Shown here: one piece after another, positions 1 through 10,748 of the stretch
Numbering within the stretch: the first letter of the stretch is position 1
Layout: every line of letters begins with the position of its first letter
NCBI RefSeq assembly: GCF_034092415.1
Contig: NZ_CP139304.1
Coordinates: forward strand, 1,410,001-1,474,000
Origin: Prochlorococcus sp. MIT 1341
GTDB taxonomy: Bacteria; Cyanobacteriota; Cyanobacteriia; PCC-6307; Cyanobiaceae
Direction: 5' to 3'
DNA: 64,000 nucleotides
Translations under genes and position numbers: made by a program
Notes under the pieces: generated by a model
What the model was told of the DNA's origin: nothing
What the model saw: the letters and a program-made list of their open reading frames with translations, nothing else
Database searches by the model: none

Positions 1-72
1 TTGTAGTGTTCTAGGGGAAAAACACGGTGCTAATTTTCATAGGTACCGGAATTACGGATTTAGAGGACAGCC

Positions 73-504
73 ATGGCTTCTGAGGCTTTGAAAGGTAATC
101 TCCCAAAGAGCATTGCCAGTACAGGTGGGCTTTTAAATTCTGCTGAAACTGAGGAAAAGTACGCCATCACTTGGTCAAGCGGGAAGGCTCAGGCTTTTGA
201 GTTGCCCACTGGTGGTGCTGCGGTGATGAATGAGGGTGAAAACATCATGTATTTCGCTCGCAAGGAACAGTGTCTTGCTTTGGGAACTCAATTAAGAACT
301 TCCTTTAAGCCAAGGATTGAAGATTACAAGATTTATCGCATCTTTCCTGGTGGCGATACTGAGTTTCTTCATCCAAAGGATGGTGTTTTCCCTGAAAAAG
401 TCAATGAGGGACGTCCAGTCGTCAATCACAATCCTCGTCGAATTGGTCAGAACCCCAATCCCTCAAGTCTTAAGTTCAGCGGTAGAAATACTTACGACGC
501 TTGA
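73..504 (+). CDS. psaD: Photosystem I subunit II (PsaD)
   Basis: PsaD is the stromal (cytoplasmic) subunit of photosystem I that docks ferredoxin and stabilises PsaC. The 143-residue product has the usual cyanobacterial length and the conserved core: YAITW near residue 30, the [18 protein letters not shown] stretch, [10 protein letters not shown] and a basic C-terminal part ending [16 protein letters not shown]-like ribosome site lies about 7 bases before the ATG. The upstream 72 bases hold only leader sequence. It stands alone, 65 bases before trpE on the same strand. Confidence 0.97.
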   Translation: MASEALKGNLPKSIASTGGLLNSAETEEKYAITWSSGKAQAFELPTGGAAVMNEGENIMYFARKEQCLALGTQLRTSFKPRIEDYKIYRIFPGGDTEFLHPKDGVFPEKVNEGRPVVNHNPRRIGQNPNPSSLKFSGRNTYDA

Positions 505-569
505 GCCCTTTTACTCATAATCCTTTAAGGGATTACTAACTTCACGGCAATAGCTGCGAAGGTTCCTTA

Positions 570-2084
570 ATGGTTAGTTCTGATCGTTCCTCTTTTTATG
601 AGGCAGCTTCTAAAGGTTCAAATTTCATTCCTTTAGCCAGGAGTTGGCCAGCTGATTTGGAGACACCTCTCTCAACTTGGATGAAGGTTGGGCAAGGTAA
701 TCCTCCAGGTGTACTGCTTGAGTCAGTTGAAGGTGGTGAAATTGTTGGACGTTGGAGTGTTGTGGCTAGTAATCCTTTATGGACTGCTAAATGTAGAGGC
801 GATCGTATGCAAAGGATATGGCGTTGTGGAAAAGAAGAAGAATATGTAGGGAATCCTTTTGAAGGTCTAAGAACCTGGTTGTCTGGATATAAGACAGTTA
901 CCCTTCCAAATCTTCCTCCTTTAGGACAGCTTTATGGAATGTGGGGATTTGAATTGATTGGTTGGATGGAGCCAAAGGTCATTTCACATGAACGGGGTCC
1001 TAAGGATCCACCCGATGGTGCTTGGATGTTGATGGATAGCATTCTCATTGTCGATCAAGTGAAAAGACTAATAACTGCTGTCGTATATGGAGATCTAACT
1101 GATGGGCAAACTCCAGATGAAGCCTATACAAAAGCTTTTAAAAGGCTTGACGAGCTTGAAAGAAAAATGTCCGACCCCATTCCTTTTAGTCAACCTTTGA
1201 GATGGCAAGAAGCAGTTAAGGAGTATCCAGGGGTCACTAGCAATTGCACACAACAGGAGTTTGAAAGTGCTGTCAAATTGGCAAAGGAACATATTGCTGC
1301 AGGCGATGTCTTTCAATTAGTTCTTAGTCAGCGCTTAGAAGCAAGAGTTGAAAAGCAACCTCTTGATTTGTATCGCAGTTTGCGCATGGTTAACCCTTCT
1401 CCATATATGGCTTTTTTTGATTTTGGAGATTGGCAGTTAATTGGTTCCAGCCCTGAGGTTATGGTCAGGGCAGAGCCTAGCCAGGATGGAATTCTTGCAA
1501 GCCTTAGGCCTATTGCTGGTACTCGTCCTAGGGGTTTAACCCAGGATGAGGATGAGCAGTTAAAAAAAGAGTTATTGGCTGACCCTAAAGAAATAGCAGA
1601 GCATGTGATGCTTGTTGATCTTGGTCGCAACGACCTTGGTCGAGTTAGTAGGCCTGGAAGTGTTTCTGTAAAGCAATTAATGGTAATTGAGAAGTATTCA
1701 CATGTAATGCACATGGTTAGTGAAGTTGAAGGTCTTCTTTCTCCAGAGAATGATGTTTGGGATTTATTAATCTCTTCGTTTCCTGCAGGTACTGTTAGTG
1801 GAGCGCCAAAGATACGAGCTATGCAGTTAATTAACGAATTAGAATCTCAATCACGCGGGCCTTATTCGGGAGTCTATGGTTCTGTGGATTTGACAGGTGC
1901 ATTAAATACTGCAATTACTATTCGCACCATGATTGTTAGCCCTCATTCAAAAGGGGGCTTGCGAGTTCAGGTTCAAGCAGGGGCTGGTGTGGTAGCAGAT
2001 TCCAATCCAGAGTCTGAATATAAGGAGACCCTGAATAAGGCTCGAGGGATGCTCTCAGCTATTGCTTGTTTGGACGTAAGTTAG
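570..2084 (+). CDS. trpE: Anthranilate synthase component I
   Basis: Converts chorismate to anthranilate using ammonia from the TrpG glutaminase subunit, the first committed step of tryptophan synthesis. The 504-residue protein shows the chorismate-binding signatures IAGTRPRG (about residue 315), LVDLGRNDLGRV (about 348) and GTVSGAPKIRAM (about 407). The N-terminal LLESVE motif (about 48) is the usual tryptophan feedback site, so allosteric inhibition is expected. Its stop lies 2 bases before the gshA start, so trpE, gshA, ppc and the acetyltransferase gene probably share one transcript. Confidence 0.96.
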   Translation: MVSSDRSSFYEAASKGSNFIPLARSWPADLETPLSTWMKVGQGNPPGVLLESVEGGEIVGRWSVVASNPLWTAKCRGDRMQRIWRCGKEEEYVGNPFEGLRTWLSGYKTVTLPNLPPLGQLYGMWGFELIGWMEPKVISHERGPKDPPDGAWMLMDSILIVDQVKRLITAVVYGDLTDGQTPDEAYTKAFKRLDELERKMSDPIPFSQPLRWQEAVKEYPGVTSNCTQQEFESAVKLAKEHIAAGDVFQLVLSQRLEARVEKQPLDLYRSLRMVNPSPYMAFFDFGDWQLIGSSPEVMVRAEPSQDGILASLRPIAGTRPRGLTQDEDEQLKKELLADPKEIAEHVMLVDLGRNDLGRVSRPGSVSVKQLMVIEKYSHVMHMVSEVEGLLSPENDVWDLLISSFPAGTVSGAPKIRAMQLINELESQSRGPYSGVYGSVDLTGALNTAITIRTMIVSPHSKGGLRVQVQAGAGVVADSNPESEYKETLNKARGMLSAIACLDVS

Positions 2085-2086
2085 TT

Positions 2087-3226
2087 ATGGATATGAAATT
2101 ACTTCTGAAAGGTTTTGAGGTTGAGCTTTTTACTGGAAGGCCTAATGGAGAGCATGTAGGGGTTGCAGTTGAAGTTAGTCAGGAGTTACAAGAGTTTGTT
2201 AAGGAGCCTGATCAACGGAATCTTGAGTACATAACCAAACCTTCTTCTGATTATTCTTTACTTAGAGAATCTTTATTGGCACCTAGAAGAAAGTTGCGTT
2301 CTTGGTTGCGACCTAAGGGATTAACCTTATTACCTGGTAGTACTCTAAGCTTGGGAGACAGTAAAAGATTTGAACGGTCGGATCTGAGTAATCCTTATCA
2401 TGATTTAATTGAGACTTCATATGGTACAAAAGTAGTTACAGCAAGTATTCATATCAATTTAGGGTTGGAAGATTTGCATTTGCTTTTTGCAGCTTTGCGA
2501 TTAGTTAGATGTGAGGCTTCTTTATTACTTGCTCTGAGTGCTAGTTCTCCTTTCCTGGATAATGTTCCTACTGGGATGCACTCACAAAGATGGAGTCAAT
2601 TCCCTTTAAATCCTAATGACGTCCCATTGTTTTTGGACTATGAGCATTATGTGAGGTGGGTTGAAAATTCTCTTTTGAGTGGGGTGATGCGAAATGAGAG
2701 ACATTTGTGGACTTCAGTACGTCCAAATGGACCTCGTCGTCCCTACGAGCTTAATCGTCTTGAGCTTAGGATCTGTGATTTGATAACGGACCCTTCCGTT
2801 CTGCTTGCAGTGACTGCTTTATTAGAACTTAGAGTACTTAGCCTTATTAAAGAACCAGAGAAGTTAGATCCTTTAAAAAGTAGTGAGTTATCTGAAATAG
2901 AGTTAGCTGTATTAAGTGACAAGAATGATTTAGCAGCTTCAAAAGATAGCCTTGATGCAGCTTTGTCACACTGGAGAGATGGAAGTTTGATTATTTGTAG
3001 AGATTGGATTAAAGACCTTGTTGAAGAGGTAACACCTTTAGCAAAAGAGCTGTCTATGCTCGATCAGCTATCTCCATTGGCCTCTGTTTTGCGAACTGGA
3101 AATCAGTCCATGCAATGGCTTCAGGATTATTCTCAAGGTAAGAGTATTCAAAGTGTTCTTAAAGAAGGAATTTCAGCGATGGCTATAGAAGAGATGCAGG
3201 CTTCTCGTGCTGAGATGATGCTTTGA
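2087..3226 (+). CDS. gshA: Glutamate-cysteine ligase, cyanobacterial type
   Basis: Predicted to make gamma-glutamylcysteine, the first step of glutathione synthesis. The 379-residue protein resembles the cyanobacterial GshA family: an N-terminal KGFEVELF segment, ASIHINLG in the middle and the [16 protein letters not shown] region, which carries Arg/Glu residues typical of this ATP-dependent ligase family. The ATG at 2087 was chosen over a TTG at 2066 because it sits just after the trpE stop; a second ATG at 2093 is possible. The TGA overlaps the ppc ATG by one base, which suggests translational coupling. Confidence 0.82.
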   Translation: MDMKLLLKGFEVELFTGRPNGEHVGVAVEVSQELQEFVKEPDQRNLEYITKPSSDYSLLRESLLAPRRKLRSWLRPKGLTLLPGSTLSLGDSKRFERSDLSNPYHDLIETSYGTKVVTASIHINLGLEDLHLLFAALRLVRCEASLLLALSASSPFLDNVPTGMHSQRWSQFPLNPNDVPLFLDYEHYVRWVENSLLSGVMRNERHLWTSVRPNGPRRPYELNRLELRICDLITDPSVLLAVTALLELRVLSLIKEPEKLDPLKSSELSEIELAVLSDKNDLAASKDSLDAALSHWRDGSLIICRDWIKDLVEEVTPLAKELSMLDQLSPLASVLRTGNQSMQWLQDYSQGKSIQSVLKEGISAMAIEEMQASRAEMML

Positions 3227-6200
3227 TGATGCCTAAATCTGATTCTTCAAGCAATTCAATGCAGCGTTCCTCCCAGAACGGGTCTATCAAAGCAGATGAG
3301 CTGAGATCTGTTCCAGTACAGCAAGAAAATGCTGGCAGATTATTGGAACAACGTCTTGAGCTTGTCGAAGATCTTTGGCAGACGGTATTACGGAGTGAAT
3401 GCCCCCCAGAACAAGCTGAAAGACTTTTGCGATTGAAGAAATTAAGTGATCCGTTGACTGATGAGGGCACGGATAAATTTGGAACCGGCGCTGCAATTGT
3501 TTTACTGATTCGTGAAATGGATTTAGCTGAGGCAATAGCTGCAGCACGTGCATTTTCTTTGTATTTTCAGTTGGTTAATATTCTGGAGCAAAGAATTGAG
3601 GAAGATAGTTATCTTGCAAGTATAAAAAGTGTTAGGGAGGGTGGATCTGAGGAGTCTTTTGATCCTTTTGCTCCTCCACTTGCTAGTCAAACAGATCCAG
3701 CCACTTTTAGAGAGCTATTTGAGAGATTACGTCGATTAAATGTTCCTCCAGCTCAACTTGAGACTCTTTTGCAAGAATTAGATATTCGTCTTGTATTTAC
3801 TGCACATCCAACTGAAATTGTTAGGCATACTGTTAGACACAAACAAAGAAGAGTTGCTAGTCTTTTACAACAACTTCAGTCTAATTCGGTTGTCTCCGAA
3901 TCAGAAAAAGAAAGTTTGAGACTTCAGTTAGAGGAAGAGATAAGACTTTGGTGGCGTACTGATGAGTTGCATCAGTTTAAACCTTCTGTTCTTGATGAGG
4001 TTGATTATGCACTTCATTATTTTCAGCAAGTTTTATTTGATGCAATGCCTCAACTCAGAAGAAGAATTTCTACGGCTTTGACATCTAGTTATCCAGATGT
4101 TCATCTCCCACAAGCTGCGTTTTGTACGTTTGGTTCTTGGGTTGGTTCTGACCGTGATGGGAACCCCTCTGTCACTCCAGAGATCACATGGAGAACAGCT
4201 TGCTACCAACGTGAATTAATGTTGGAACGTTATTGCTCAGCAGTACAAAAATTAAGGGATCAATTGAGCATTTCTATGCAATGGAGTCAGGTTAGTGCTC
4301 CATTACTTGAGTCACTTGAAATGGATAGATTGCGTTTCCCAGAGGTCTACGAGGAGCGGGCAGCTCGTTATCGACTTGAGCCATATCGGTTGAAGTTAAG
4401 TTATACCTTAGAGCGTCTGAGATTGACGAAACAACGTAATAAACAATTAGCTGAAATGCGTTGGTGGGAGAGTTCACCTGAAGGCACAGATGTAAAAAGA
4501 AATTCAATTAATGTAGGTGAAGCACCTCACTATGCATCTGTCGAAGAGTTTCGAAGTGATTTGGAGTTGATTAGGAACAGTTTGGTAAGTACAGATTTGA
4601 GTTGCGAGCCTCTAGAAACTTTACTTACACAGGTTCGGATATTTGCTTTTTCATTAGCCAGTTTAGATATTCGCCAGGAAAGTACGAGGCATAGTGATGC
4701 TATTGATGAGTTGACGTGTTATTTAAATCTTCCAAAGTCCTATCAAGAGATGCAGGAGAATGAAAAAGTTGAATGGCTAAAGCAAGAACTTCAAACTCGT
4801 AGACCATTGATCCCTTCAGAAGTGTCATGGTCTCAAAGTACATCCGAGACTTTTTCAGTTTTCAGAATGCTAAATAGACTTCAGGAAGAATTTGGAAGCA
4901 GGATTTGTCGAACTTATGTGATTTCAATGAGCCATAGTGTTTCTGATTTGTTAGAGGTTTTATTGCTTGCAAAAGAGGCAGGATTGGTTGATCCAATTGG
5001 GAAACATTCTGAGCTTCTTGTGGTTCCTCTTTTTGAGACAGTTGAGGATCTTCAGCATGCGCCTTCGGTGATGGAAGAACTTTTCGACATGCCTATTTAT
5101 AGGAATTTGCTTCCCAGGATTGGTGAAAATTCGCAGCAGCTTCAAGAGTTGATGCTTGGTTATTCAGATAGTAATAAGGATTCAGGTTTTCTTTCGAGTA
5201 ATTGGGAGATTCATCAGGCACAAATTGCATTGCAAAATTTGGCCTTTAAAAAAGGCGTTGCTTTACGTTTATTTCATGGTCGTGGAGGATCGGTGGGTCG
5301 TGGGGGCGGGCCTGCATATCAAGCAATTCTTGCTCAACCAAGTGGAACACTTCAAGGTCGAATAAAGATTACTGAACAAGGAGAAGTACTTGCATCAAAA
5401 TATAGCCTACCTGAATTAGCTCTTTATAACTTAGAGACAGTAACTACTGCAGTATTACAGAACAGTCTCGTCAGAAATCAATTAGATGCTACCCCTGAGT
5501 GGAATCAGCTAATGACTCGTTTAGCTGCAAGATCCCGAGAGCATTATAGAGCTCTTGTTCACGACAATCCAGATTTAGTAGCTTTCTTTCAGCAAGTGAC
5601 TCCTATTGAAGAAATTAGTAAGTTACAGATTTCCAGTCGTCCAGCTCGTAGGAAAAGTGGAGCTAAGGACTTATCTAGTCTTAGAGCTATTCCATGGGTA
5701 TTTGGTTGGACGCAAAGTCGTTTCTTATTACCTAGTTGGTTTGGAGTTGGCACTGCTTTGGCAGCAGAGGTTGATGCTGACCCTGCTCAACTGGAGCTAT
5801 TACGTATGCTTCACCAGCGCTGGCCTTTCTTCAGGATGTTGATATCTAAGGTTGAAATGACTTTATCTAAAGTTGATTTAGATTTAGCTAATCATTATGT
5901 AAGTGTTCTTGGTGGGAGAGAGTATCGCGAAGCGTTTGGTCTGATTTTCGAGACGATCTCTAATGAATATACTTGTACACGTAAATTGATTTTAGATATT
6001 ACTGGTCATAAAAGATTGTTAGGCGCTGATCATGCACTCCAATTGTCTGTAGATCTTAGGAATCGTACTATTGTCCCTTTGGGTTTTCTTCAGGTTGCTT
6101 TATTAAGACGCTTGCGTGATCAAAATAGGCAGCCACCAATTAGTGAATTAGCTGGAGGCGATTCAGATGGACGTACTTATAGTCGAAGTGAATTATTAAG

Positions 6201-6255
6201 AGGTGCCTTGCTAACTATTAATGGTATTGCTGCAGGTATGAGAAATACGGGCTGA
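3226..6255 (+). CDS. ppc: Phosphoenolpyruvate carboxylase
   Basis: Fixes bicarbonate onto phosphoenolpyruvate to give oxaloacetate, supplying carbon skeletons for nitrogen assimilation. The 1009-residue product carries all hallmark blocks: [13 protein letters not shown] with the catalytic His (about residue 193), [15 protein letters not shown] (about 307) and [15 protein letters not shown] (about 685). The ATG at 3226 overlaps the gshA stop (TGATG); a second ATG follows at once at 3229. An N-terminal extension rich in Ser and Gln (about 40 residues) lacks the plant-type phosphorylation motif. The acetyltransferase gene begins 6 bases after the stop. Confidence 0.97.
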   Translation: MMPKSDSSSNSMQRSSQNGSIKADELRSVPVQQENAGRLLEQRLELVEDLWQTVLRSECPPEQAERLLRLKKLSDPLTDEGTDKFGTGAAIVLLIREMDLAEAIAAARAFSLYFQLVNILEQRIEEDSYLASIKSVREGGSEESFDPFAPPLASQTDPATFRELFERLRRLNVPPAQLETLLQELDIRLVFTAHPTEIVRHTVRHKQRRVASLLQQLQSNSVVSESEKESLRLQLEEEIRLWWRTDELHQFKPSVLDEVDYALHYFQQVLFDAMPQLRRRISTALTSSYPDVHLPQAAFCTFGSWVGSDRDGNPSVTPEITWRTACYQRELMLERYCSAVQKLRDQLSISMQWSQVSAPLLESLEMDRLRFPEVYEERAARYRLEPYRLKLSYTLERLRLTKQRNKQLAEMRWWESSPEGTDVKRNSINVGEAPHYASVEEFRSDLELIRNSLVSTDLSCEPLETLLTQVRIFAFSLASLDIRQESTRHSDAIDELTCYLNLPKSYQEMQENEKVEWLKQELQTRRPLIPSEVSWSQSTSETFSVFRMLNRLQEEFGSRICRTYVISMSHSVSDLLEVLLLAKEAGLVDPIGKHSELLVVPLFETVEDLQHAPSVMEELFDMPIYRNLLPRIGENSQQLQELMLGYSDSNKDSGFLSSNWEIHQAQIALQNLAFKKGVALRLFHGRGGSVGRGGGPAYQAILAQPSGTLQGRIKITEQGEVLASKYSLPELALYNLETVTTAVLQNSLVRNQLDATPEWNQLMTRLAARSREHYRALVHDNPDLVAFFQQVTPIEEISKLQISSRPARRKSGAKDLSSLRAIPWVFGWTQSRFLLPSWFGVGTALAAEVDADPAQLELLRMLHQRWPFFRMLISKVEMTLSKVDLDLANHYVSVLGGREYREAFGLIFETISNEYTCTRKLILDITGHKRLLGADHALQLSVDLRNRTIVPLGFLQVALLRRLRDQNRQPPISELAGGDSDGRTYSRSELLRGALLTINGIAAGMRNTG

Positions 6256-6261
6256 TTTTTT

Positions 6262-6714
6262 ATGCCTTTTAGAATCAAGTCTTCCTCTTTAAGTCTTCCA
6301 CCAGGACATTTTTTAGATGATGAGAATGTTCCTGAATCAGGCTCTCTGAATCGACTTTTCTGGAAATGTAGAGAGCAAATGTATCACCCTAAGAAACTTT
6401 CATTGGCTATAGAACGTAGTATTTATTATCTCAGCATTTATAAAGAATCTACTGGATCTTTAGTAGGGTTTGTGCGTGCAACGACTGACTATGGATTAAA
6501 TGCGAATTTATGGAACTTAGTCGCTCAACCTGGTGATGATCAGGGAAGCTTGTTGTCGGTATTAGTGAATAAAACACTGCGTGTTTTGCGAAGGGATATT
6601 CCTGGTTGCAGTATTTCAATTGCTGCTTCAAAAGCCTCGCAACAAGCATTGCAAGAAAATGGTTTTTTGCTTGACCCCGGTGGTATTCGGGCAATGGGGT
6701 TGAAGCTTTTTTAA
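6262..6714 (+). CDS. GNAT-family acetyltransferase
   Basis: A 150-residue protein resembling a compact GCN5-related N-acetyltransferase. Supporting segments are STGSLVGFVRATTDYGLNANLWNLVAQP, which reads like beta4-beta5 with the acetyl-CoA pyrophosphate region, and a C-terminal ASKASQQALQENGFLLDPGGI, matching the usual alpha4/beta6-7 end. The canonical Q/RxxGxG/A loop is not clear, so the substrate and even activity are uncertain. It directly follows ppc and is probably co-transcribed with it. It is a conserved neighbour rather than a recognised named gene. Confidence 0.7.
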   Translation: MPFRIKSSSLSLPPGHFLDDENVPESGSLNRLFWKCREQMYHPKKLSLAIERSIYYLSIYKESTGSLVGFVRATTDYGLNANLWNLVAQPGDDQGSLLSVLVNKTLRVLRRDIPGCSISIAASKASQQALQENGFLLDPGGIRAMGLKLF

Positions 6715-6743
6715 GTCATTCCTTTTTTCAAACCCTTTATTAA

Positions 6744-6817
6744 CGAGCATGGAGGGACTCGAACCCCCGACCCTCAGAACCGGAATCTGATGCTCTATCC
6801 AACTGAGCTACATGCCC
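6744..6817 (-). tRNA. tRNA-Arg(CCG)
   Basis: Read on the minus strand this folds as a complete 74-base cloverleaf. The acceptor GGGCATG pairs with CATGCTC (one G-U), the D arm is GCTC/GAGC, the anticodon stem TCAGA/TCTGA encloses loop TTCCGGT with anticodon CCG, and the T arm is GGGGG/CCCTC around TTCGAGT. CCA is not encoded. It is divergent from recF, which starts 23 bases away. Confidence 0.96.
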
Positions 6818-6840
6818 ATTTATAAGCATCTAGCTTATAA

Positions 6841-8019
6841 ATGACTCGACTATCACGTCCCTTCATCACGGTAGCTTATCTGCAAGTTGCTTTTCGACCG
6901 ATCCGGCTCCATAGGCTTGAACTAGAGGGATTCCGTAATTACATCCAGTTGGAACTGGATGTAATTGAAAAGCGGCTATTAATAATTGGATCAAATGGTG
7001 TAGGCAAATCAAACCTGCTAGAGGCGGTTGAATTGTTAGGTAGTTTGAGATCTCATCGATGTAGCCGTGATCAAGATCTTATTCATTGGAATAAAACCCA
7101 ATCGCTTCTTCGAGCTATCGCTAATGATGGTGATCAACTGCAACTCGAGCTTCGAAGAAGAGGTGGGCGGAAGGCATATCTCAATGAAAAACCTTTAGTT
7201 CGGCAGTTGGATCTTATAGGTCCATTGAGATGCGTATGCTTCAGTGCGTTGGATCTTGATTTAGTTCGGGGTGAACCTGTTTTAAGAAGGAATTGGCTGG
7301 ATAGGGTTGTTCAGCAGTTAGAACCTGTTTATTCAGAGTTGACAGGTCGTTATAACAAGCTTTTGCGACAAAGAAGTCATTTTTGGAGAAATCTGGCTAA
7401 TCATTCTTCTCAGGATCGTTTAGCGATGCTTGATGCTTTTGATACTCAGATGGCTTTAGTAAGTACTCGAATTCATCGACGAAGGAAAAGAGCATTGGGA
7501 CATTTGCAACCCTTGGCGGCTAAATGGCAAGAAACTCTTAGTAATGGGAAGGAGAAATTTACTATGACTTATGAGGCAGGTAGTGTTTTGGAGGGAGAGG
7601 AAGAGGAGAAGGCCTGGCGAATTTCGATAGAAGAACAGCTTCTTGGCCAGCGAGTGAATGAAGAACGACTTGGGCATTGTTCTGTGGGCCCTCATAGGGA
7701 TGAGATTGGCTTTTTGATAAATGGTGTGTTGGCACGTCGCTTTGCTTCTGCTGGTCAGCAAAGAACAATTGTGCTTGCTTTAAAGCTGGCAGAGTTGGAC
7801 CTTGTAAGCCAAATTTATGGAGAGCCAGCGCTTTTGTTGTTGGATGATGTATTAGCAGAATTAGATAAAACCAGACAGTTGTTATTGCTTGAGGCTGTTG
7901 GTGAGCAACATCAAAGTCTTATTACAGCAACCCATTTAGATGGATTCGCAAGGGATTGGCAAGCTGATTCACAAATTGTGGAGGCTCAGCTCTTTAGAGA
8001 TTTGGGTAACGTCAAGTAA
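6841..8019 (+). CDS. recF: DNA replication/repair ATPase RecF
   Basis: RecF is an SMC-like ATPase that helps load RecA at single-strand gaps with RecO and RecR. The 392-residue product has the LxLxGFRNY N-terminal signature (about residues 28-36), Walker A GSNGVGKS (about 50-57), the ABC signature SAGQQRT (about 302) and Walker [13 protein letters not shown] (about 331). The ATG at 6841 gives about 20 extra residues before the usual RecF start, but no other ATG/GTG/TTG in frame lies closer. speD follows after 26 bases and may be co-transcribed. Confidence 0.95.
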   Translation: MTRLSRPFITVAYLQVAFRPIRLHRLELEGFRNYIQLELDVIEKRLLIIGSNGVGKSNLLEAVELLGSLRSHRCSRDQDLIHWNKTQSLLRAIANDGDQLQLELRRRGGRKAYLNEKPLVRQLDLIGPLRCVCFSALDLDLVRGEPVLRRNWLDRVVQQLEPVYSELTGRYNKLLRQRSHFWRNLANHSSQDRLAMLDAFDTQMALVSTRIHRRRKRALGHLQPLAAKWQETLSNGKEKFTMTYEAGSVLEGEEEEKAWRISIEEQLLGQRVNEERLGHCSVGPHRDEIGFLINGVLARRFASAGQQRTIVLALKLAELDLVSQIYGEPALLLLDDVLAELDKTRQLLLLEAVGEQHQSLITATHLDGFARDWQADSQIVEAQLFRDLGNVK

Positions 8020-8045
8020 TGTGCTGATCAATTTTTCCCGAATAC

Positions 8046-8522
8046 ATGGATCCTATTCCTACTTGCTTGCACCCTAATCCTGGGTGGATCGATTCGGAAG
8101 CTAAAGACCTTAATAAGGTTCGGTCTTTCGCAAATACCAACATTGCTGGCAAGCATTGCATTCTTGAGTTGTATGACTGTGATCAAGGGAAGACTAATGA
8201 CGAGGCTTTTGTAAGGACCTTATTGACTGCGGCAGCCAAGCATGCAGGAGCCCAACTTCTCAACTTGATGACTCATCGTTTTGCTCCTCAGGGTGTTACT
8301 GGATTAGCTCTTTTGGCAGAGTCACATATATCTATTCATACATGGCCTGAGCATGGATATGCTGCTGTTGATGTTTTTACTTGTGGAGAGAACACCTTGC
8401 CTGAAAGGGCTTGTGAGTTTTTAGGCCATGAATTAGAGGCTAAAGGCTTTTCCTTGAAAAGCTTGCAAAGAAAAATTCCTGAAGATATTAGAACCGCAAT
8501 TAGAAAACCAGTTGATATTTAG
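8046..8522 (+). CDS. speD: S-adenosylmethionine decarboxylase proenzyme
   Basis: Makes decarboxylated S-adenosylmethionine for spermidine synthesis. It is a prokaryotic class 1B enzyme made as a proenzyme. Self-cleavage at the Glu-Ser bond in [12 protein letters not shown] makes Ser93 the pyruvoyl group. The same segment carries the processing His, and the downstream VDVFTCG holds the catalytic Cys. At 158 residues it has a longer N-terminus (about 25 residues) than typical 120-130 residue homologues, but the ATG at 8046 is the only clear start. It follows recF closely. Confidence 0.93.
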   Translation: MDPIPTCLHPNPGWIDSEAKDLNKVRSFANTNIAGKHCILELYDCDQGKTNDEAFVRTLLTAAAKHAGAQLLNLMTHRFAPQGVTGLALLAESHISIHTWPEHGYAAVDVFTCGENTLPERACEFLGHELEAKGFSLKSLQRKIPEDIRTAIRKPVDI

Positions 8523-8593
8523 TTAATTTTTAAGGGTAAATTTTTAGAGAAATAAAGTAAGTCAATAAACCTCTTTGAGCTTATTGAGTAAGT

Positions 8594-9448
8594 TTAATGA
8601 TTCGAATTTATTTTTATATGCTTGTTTAATTTGCCACTAGAAAAGCCTTCTAGATCAATAGTTACAGAATCAAACCCAAGCTCAATGAATTTTTTGATGA
8701 TCCTTTCTCTCATTACATCTTCTGTGATTTCTTTTATTTGATGGGAAGGAACTTCGATTTTTCCATTTAATCCTTCATTCCTTACTCTCACATGAGTAAA
8801 TCCATTTTCTTTTAACCATGATTCCGCTTTTCCAACTAAAATTAGCCGATTTGAGGAAATTAATTCTCCATATGGGAACCTAGATGCAAGACAGGGCTCT
8901 GCTGGTTTATCCCACCATGGGAAACCAAGTGCCTTAGAAATTTTACGGATAGATAATTTACCAATTTTTAATTCTGCAAGTGGTGAAATGACTCCAGCTT
9001 CTTTGGCTGCAGAAATTCCAGGCCGATGGTCTTTTAGGTCGTCATAGTTGACTCCATCAATAACTTGGAAGTTGCCTGCTTTTTGGGAAATAAGTTTTAG
9101 ATGAGAATGCAATTCACTTTTACATGCGTAACATCTATTCGTGGGATTACTGTTGTATTTGGGATCTTTTAGTTCTTTGGTAGAGCATTCCTTGTGGTTT
9201 ATTCCTATCCAAGCTGCTTGTTGTCTTGCCTCGCTTAAAAGTGTAGGCGCTAATGCTGGCGAAACTCCAGTAACAGCAAAAGCGTTTTTATTCAATTGTT
9301 CTTTAGCTATGGCAGTAACCAAAGAACTGTCTACACCTCCAGAATAAGCAATGCATACACGCTGAAGCCCTCCAATGAAGTTGCGGAGCTCAGTGAGCTG
9401 GCTGAACTCTTCTTCAGAGAGTTCTTCAAGAAGTTCAAAATTTGACAC
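8594..9448 (-). CDS. larE: LarE-like ATP-dependent sacrificial sulfur transferase
   Basis: A PP-loop ATP pyrophosphatase of the LarE family. The SGGVDSS motif at residues 36-42 binds ATP. CYAC (106-109) and PCLASR (Cys186) match conserved LarE positions; Cys186 corresponds to the sulfur-donating cysteine of the single-cysteine type. LarE builds the nickel-pincer cofactor of lactate racemase, but no larA, larB or larC is present in this window, so the client enzyme is unknown. The 284-residue length is normal. It converges on speD across a 71-base gap holding an imperfect TCAATAA/TTATTGA inverted repeat. Confidence 0.8.
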   Translation of the reverse strand: MSNFELLEELSEEEFSQLTELRNFIGGLQRVCIAYSGGVDSSLVTAIAKEQLNKNAFAVTGVSPALAPTLLSEARQQAAWIGINHKECSTKELKDPKYNSNPTNRCYACKSELHSHLKLISQKAGNFQVIDGVNYDDLKDHRPGISAAKEAGVISPLAELKIGKLSIRKISKALGFPWWDKPAEPCLASRFPYGELISSNRLILVGKAESWLKENGFTHVRVRNEGLNGKIEVPSHQIKEITEDVMRERIIKKFIELGFDSVTIDLEGFSSGKLNKHIKINSNH

Positions 9449-9516
9449 TTGTTTTTCCCTTAAAAAACAAGACGCTTGCAGAACTAGTTAAGCTCCACTC
9501 ATAGTGAGTCTTGTAT

Positions 9517-10725
9517 ATGTCTTCACAGACGGAAGCAGCGAAGACATTGCGCGAGAGAAAACAAACTCGCAATGGCAAAGGGCAAGGTATTGGCATTGTT
9601 ACAGCTGCAGACCGCCAGGAACGTAGTCATGGTCAATTGCACATTTATGACGGGGAAGGTAAAGGAAAAAGTCAGGCTGCTTTAGGAGTGGTTCTTCGGA
9701 CTATTGGGTTAGGAATTTGTGAGAAGAGACGAACAAGGGTATTACTACTTCGATTTTTGAAAGGGCCTGGAAGGTCATATGACGAGGATTCGGCAATTGA
9801 AGCTCTTCAAAAAGGCTTCCCACATTTAATCGATCAAGTCAGGACCGGTCGTGCTGATTTTTTTAGTGCCGAGGGGGCTTCCCATTTTGATTATTTGGAA
9901 GCGCAAAGAGGTTGGGATATTGCAAAGGGAGCTATTGCTAGTGCTCTCTATTCAGTTGTAGTTTTAGATGAGCTAAACCCTGTTTTGGATTTGGGTTTAC
10001 TGGATGTTGAAGAGGTGGTGAATACACTTAATTCAAGGCCAGAGGGAATGGAGATAATTGTTACCGGGCGTGCAGCTCCTACTCCTTTGATTGATGTGGC
10101 TGATTTGCATTCTGAGATGCGTGCTCATCGTCGTCCACCTCAAGAGGAGGACAATTTGCTAAGTCTTAATTCAACTGGAGGAATAGAGATTTACACCGGC
10201 GAGGGTAAAGGTAAATCAACGAGTGCTCTCGGGAAAGCTCTTCAGGCAATCGGTCGAGGGATTAGTCAAGATAAGAGTCATAGAGTGTTAATTCTTCAAT
10301 GGTTAAAAGGTGGTAGTGGTTATACAGAAGATGCAGCAATAGCAGCGCTGAGAGAAAGTTATCCACATTTAGTTGATCATCTTCGCTCTGGTCGCGATGC
10401 GATTGTTTGGCGAGGTCAGCAACAACCTATTGATTATGTTGAAGCAGAACGCGCTTGGGAAATCGCAAGAGCAGCGATTTCTAGCGGACTTTATAAAACA
10501 GTTATCCTTGATGAGTTGAACCCATGTGTTGACCTTGAGCTCTTGCCAGTTGAGCCAATTGTACAAACTTTGCTAAGAAAACCTGCTGAGACTGAGGTTA
10601 TAATTACTGGCAGGTGTAAAAATCCACCAGCCTATTTTGACTTGGCAAGTATTCACTCCGAGATGGTTTGCCATAAGCATTATGCGGAGCAAGGAGTAGA
10701 TCTTAAGAGAGGAGTTGATTATTAA
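9517..10725 (+). CDS. cobO: Cobalamin adenosyltransferase, tandem-duplicated BtuR/CobO
   Basis: Predicted ATP:corrinoid adenosyltransferase, which adds the upper adenosyl ligand to the corrin. About 402 residues long, twice the usual family length, because two complete domains are joined. Domain 1 has P-loop GEGKGKSQ (about 47) and VVLDELN (about 146). Domain 2 has P-loop GEGKGKST (about 229) and VILDELN (about 328). Both repeat the same order, including the -YxEAxRxWxIAxxAI- helix, so this is an intragenic duplication with both ATP sites intact. ATG 9517 was preferred to TTG 9511. It converges with the MoeB-like gene. Confidence 0.85.
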   Translation: MSSQTEAAKTLRERKQTRNGKGQGIGIVTAADRQERSHGQLHIYDGEGKGKSQAALGVVLRTIGLGICEKRRTRVLLLRFLKGPGRSYDEDSAIEALQKGFPHLIDQVRTGRADFFSAEGASHFDYLEAQRGWDIAKGAIASALYSVVVLDELNPVLDLGLLDVEEVVNTLNSRPEGMEIIVTGRAAPTPLIDVADLHSEMRAHRRPPQEEDNLLSLNSTGGIEIYTGEGKGKSTSALGKALQAIGRGISQDKSHRVLILQWLKGGSGYTEDAAIAALRESYPHLVDHLRSGRDAIVWRGQQQPIDYVEAERAWEIARAAISSGLYKTVILDELNPCVDLELLPVEPIVQTLLRKPAETEVIITGRCKNPPAYFDLASIHSEMVCHKHYAEQGVDLKRGVDY

Positions 10726-10748
10726 ATTAGGCTTAGAAAATATTATGC

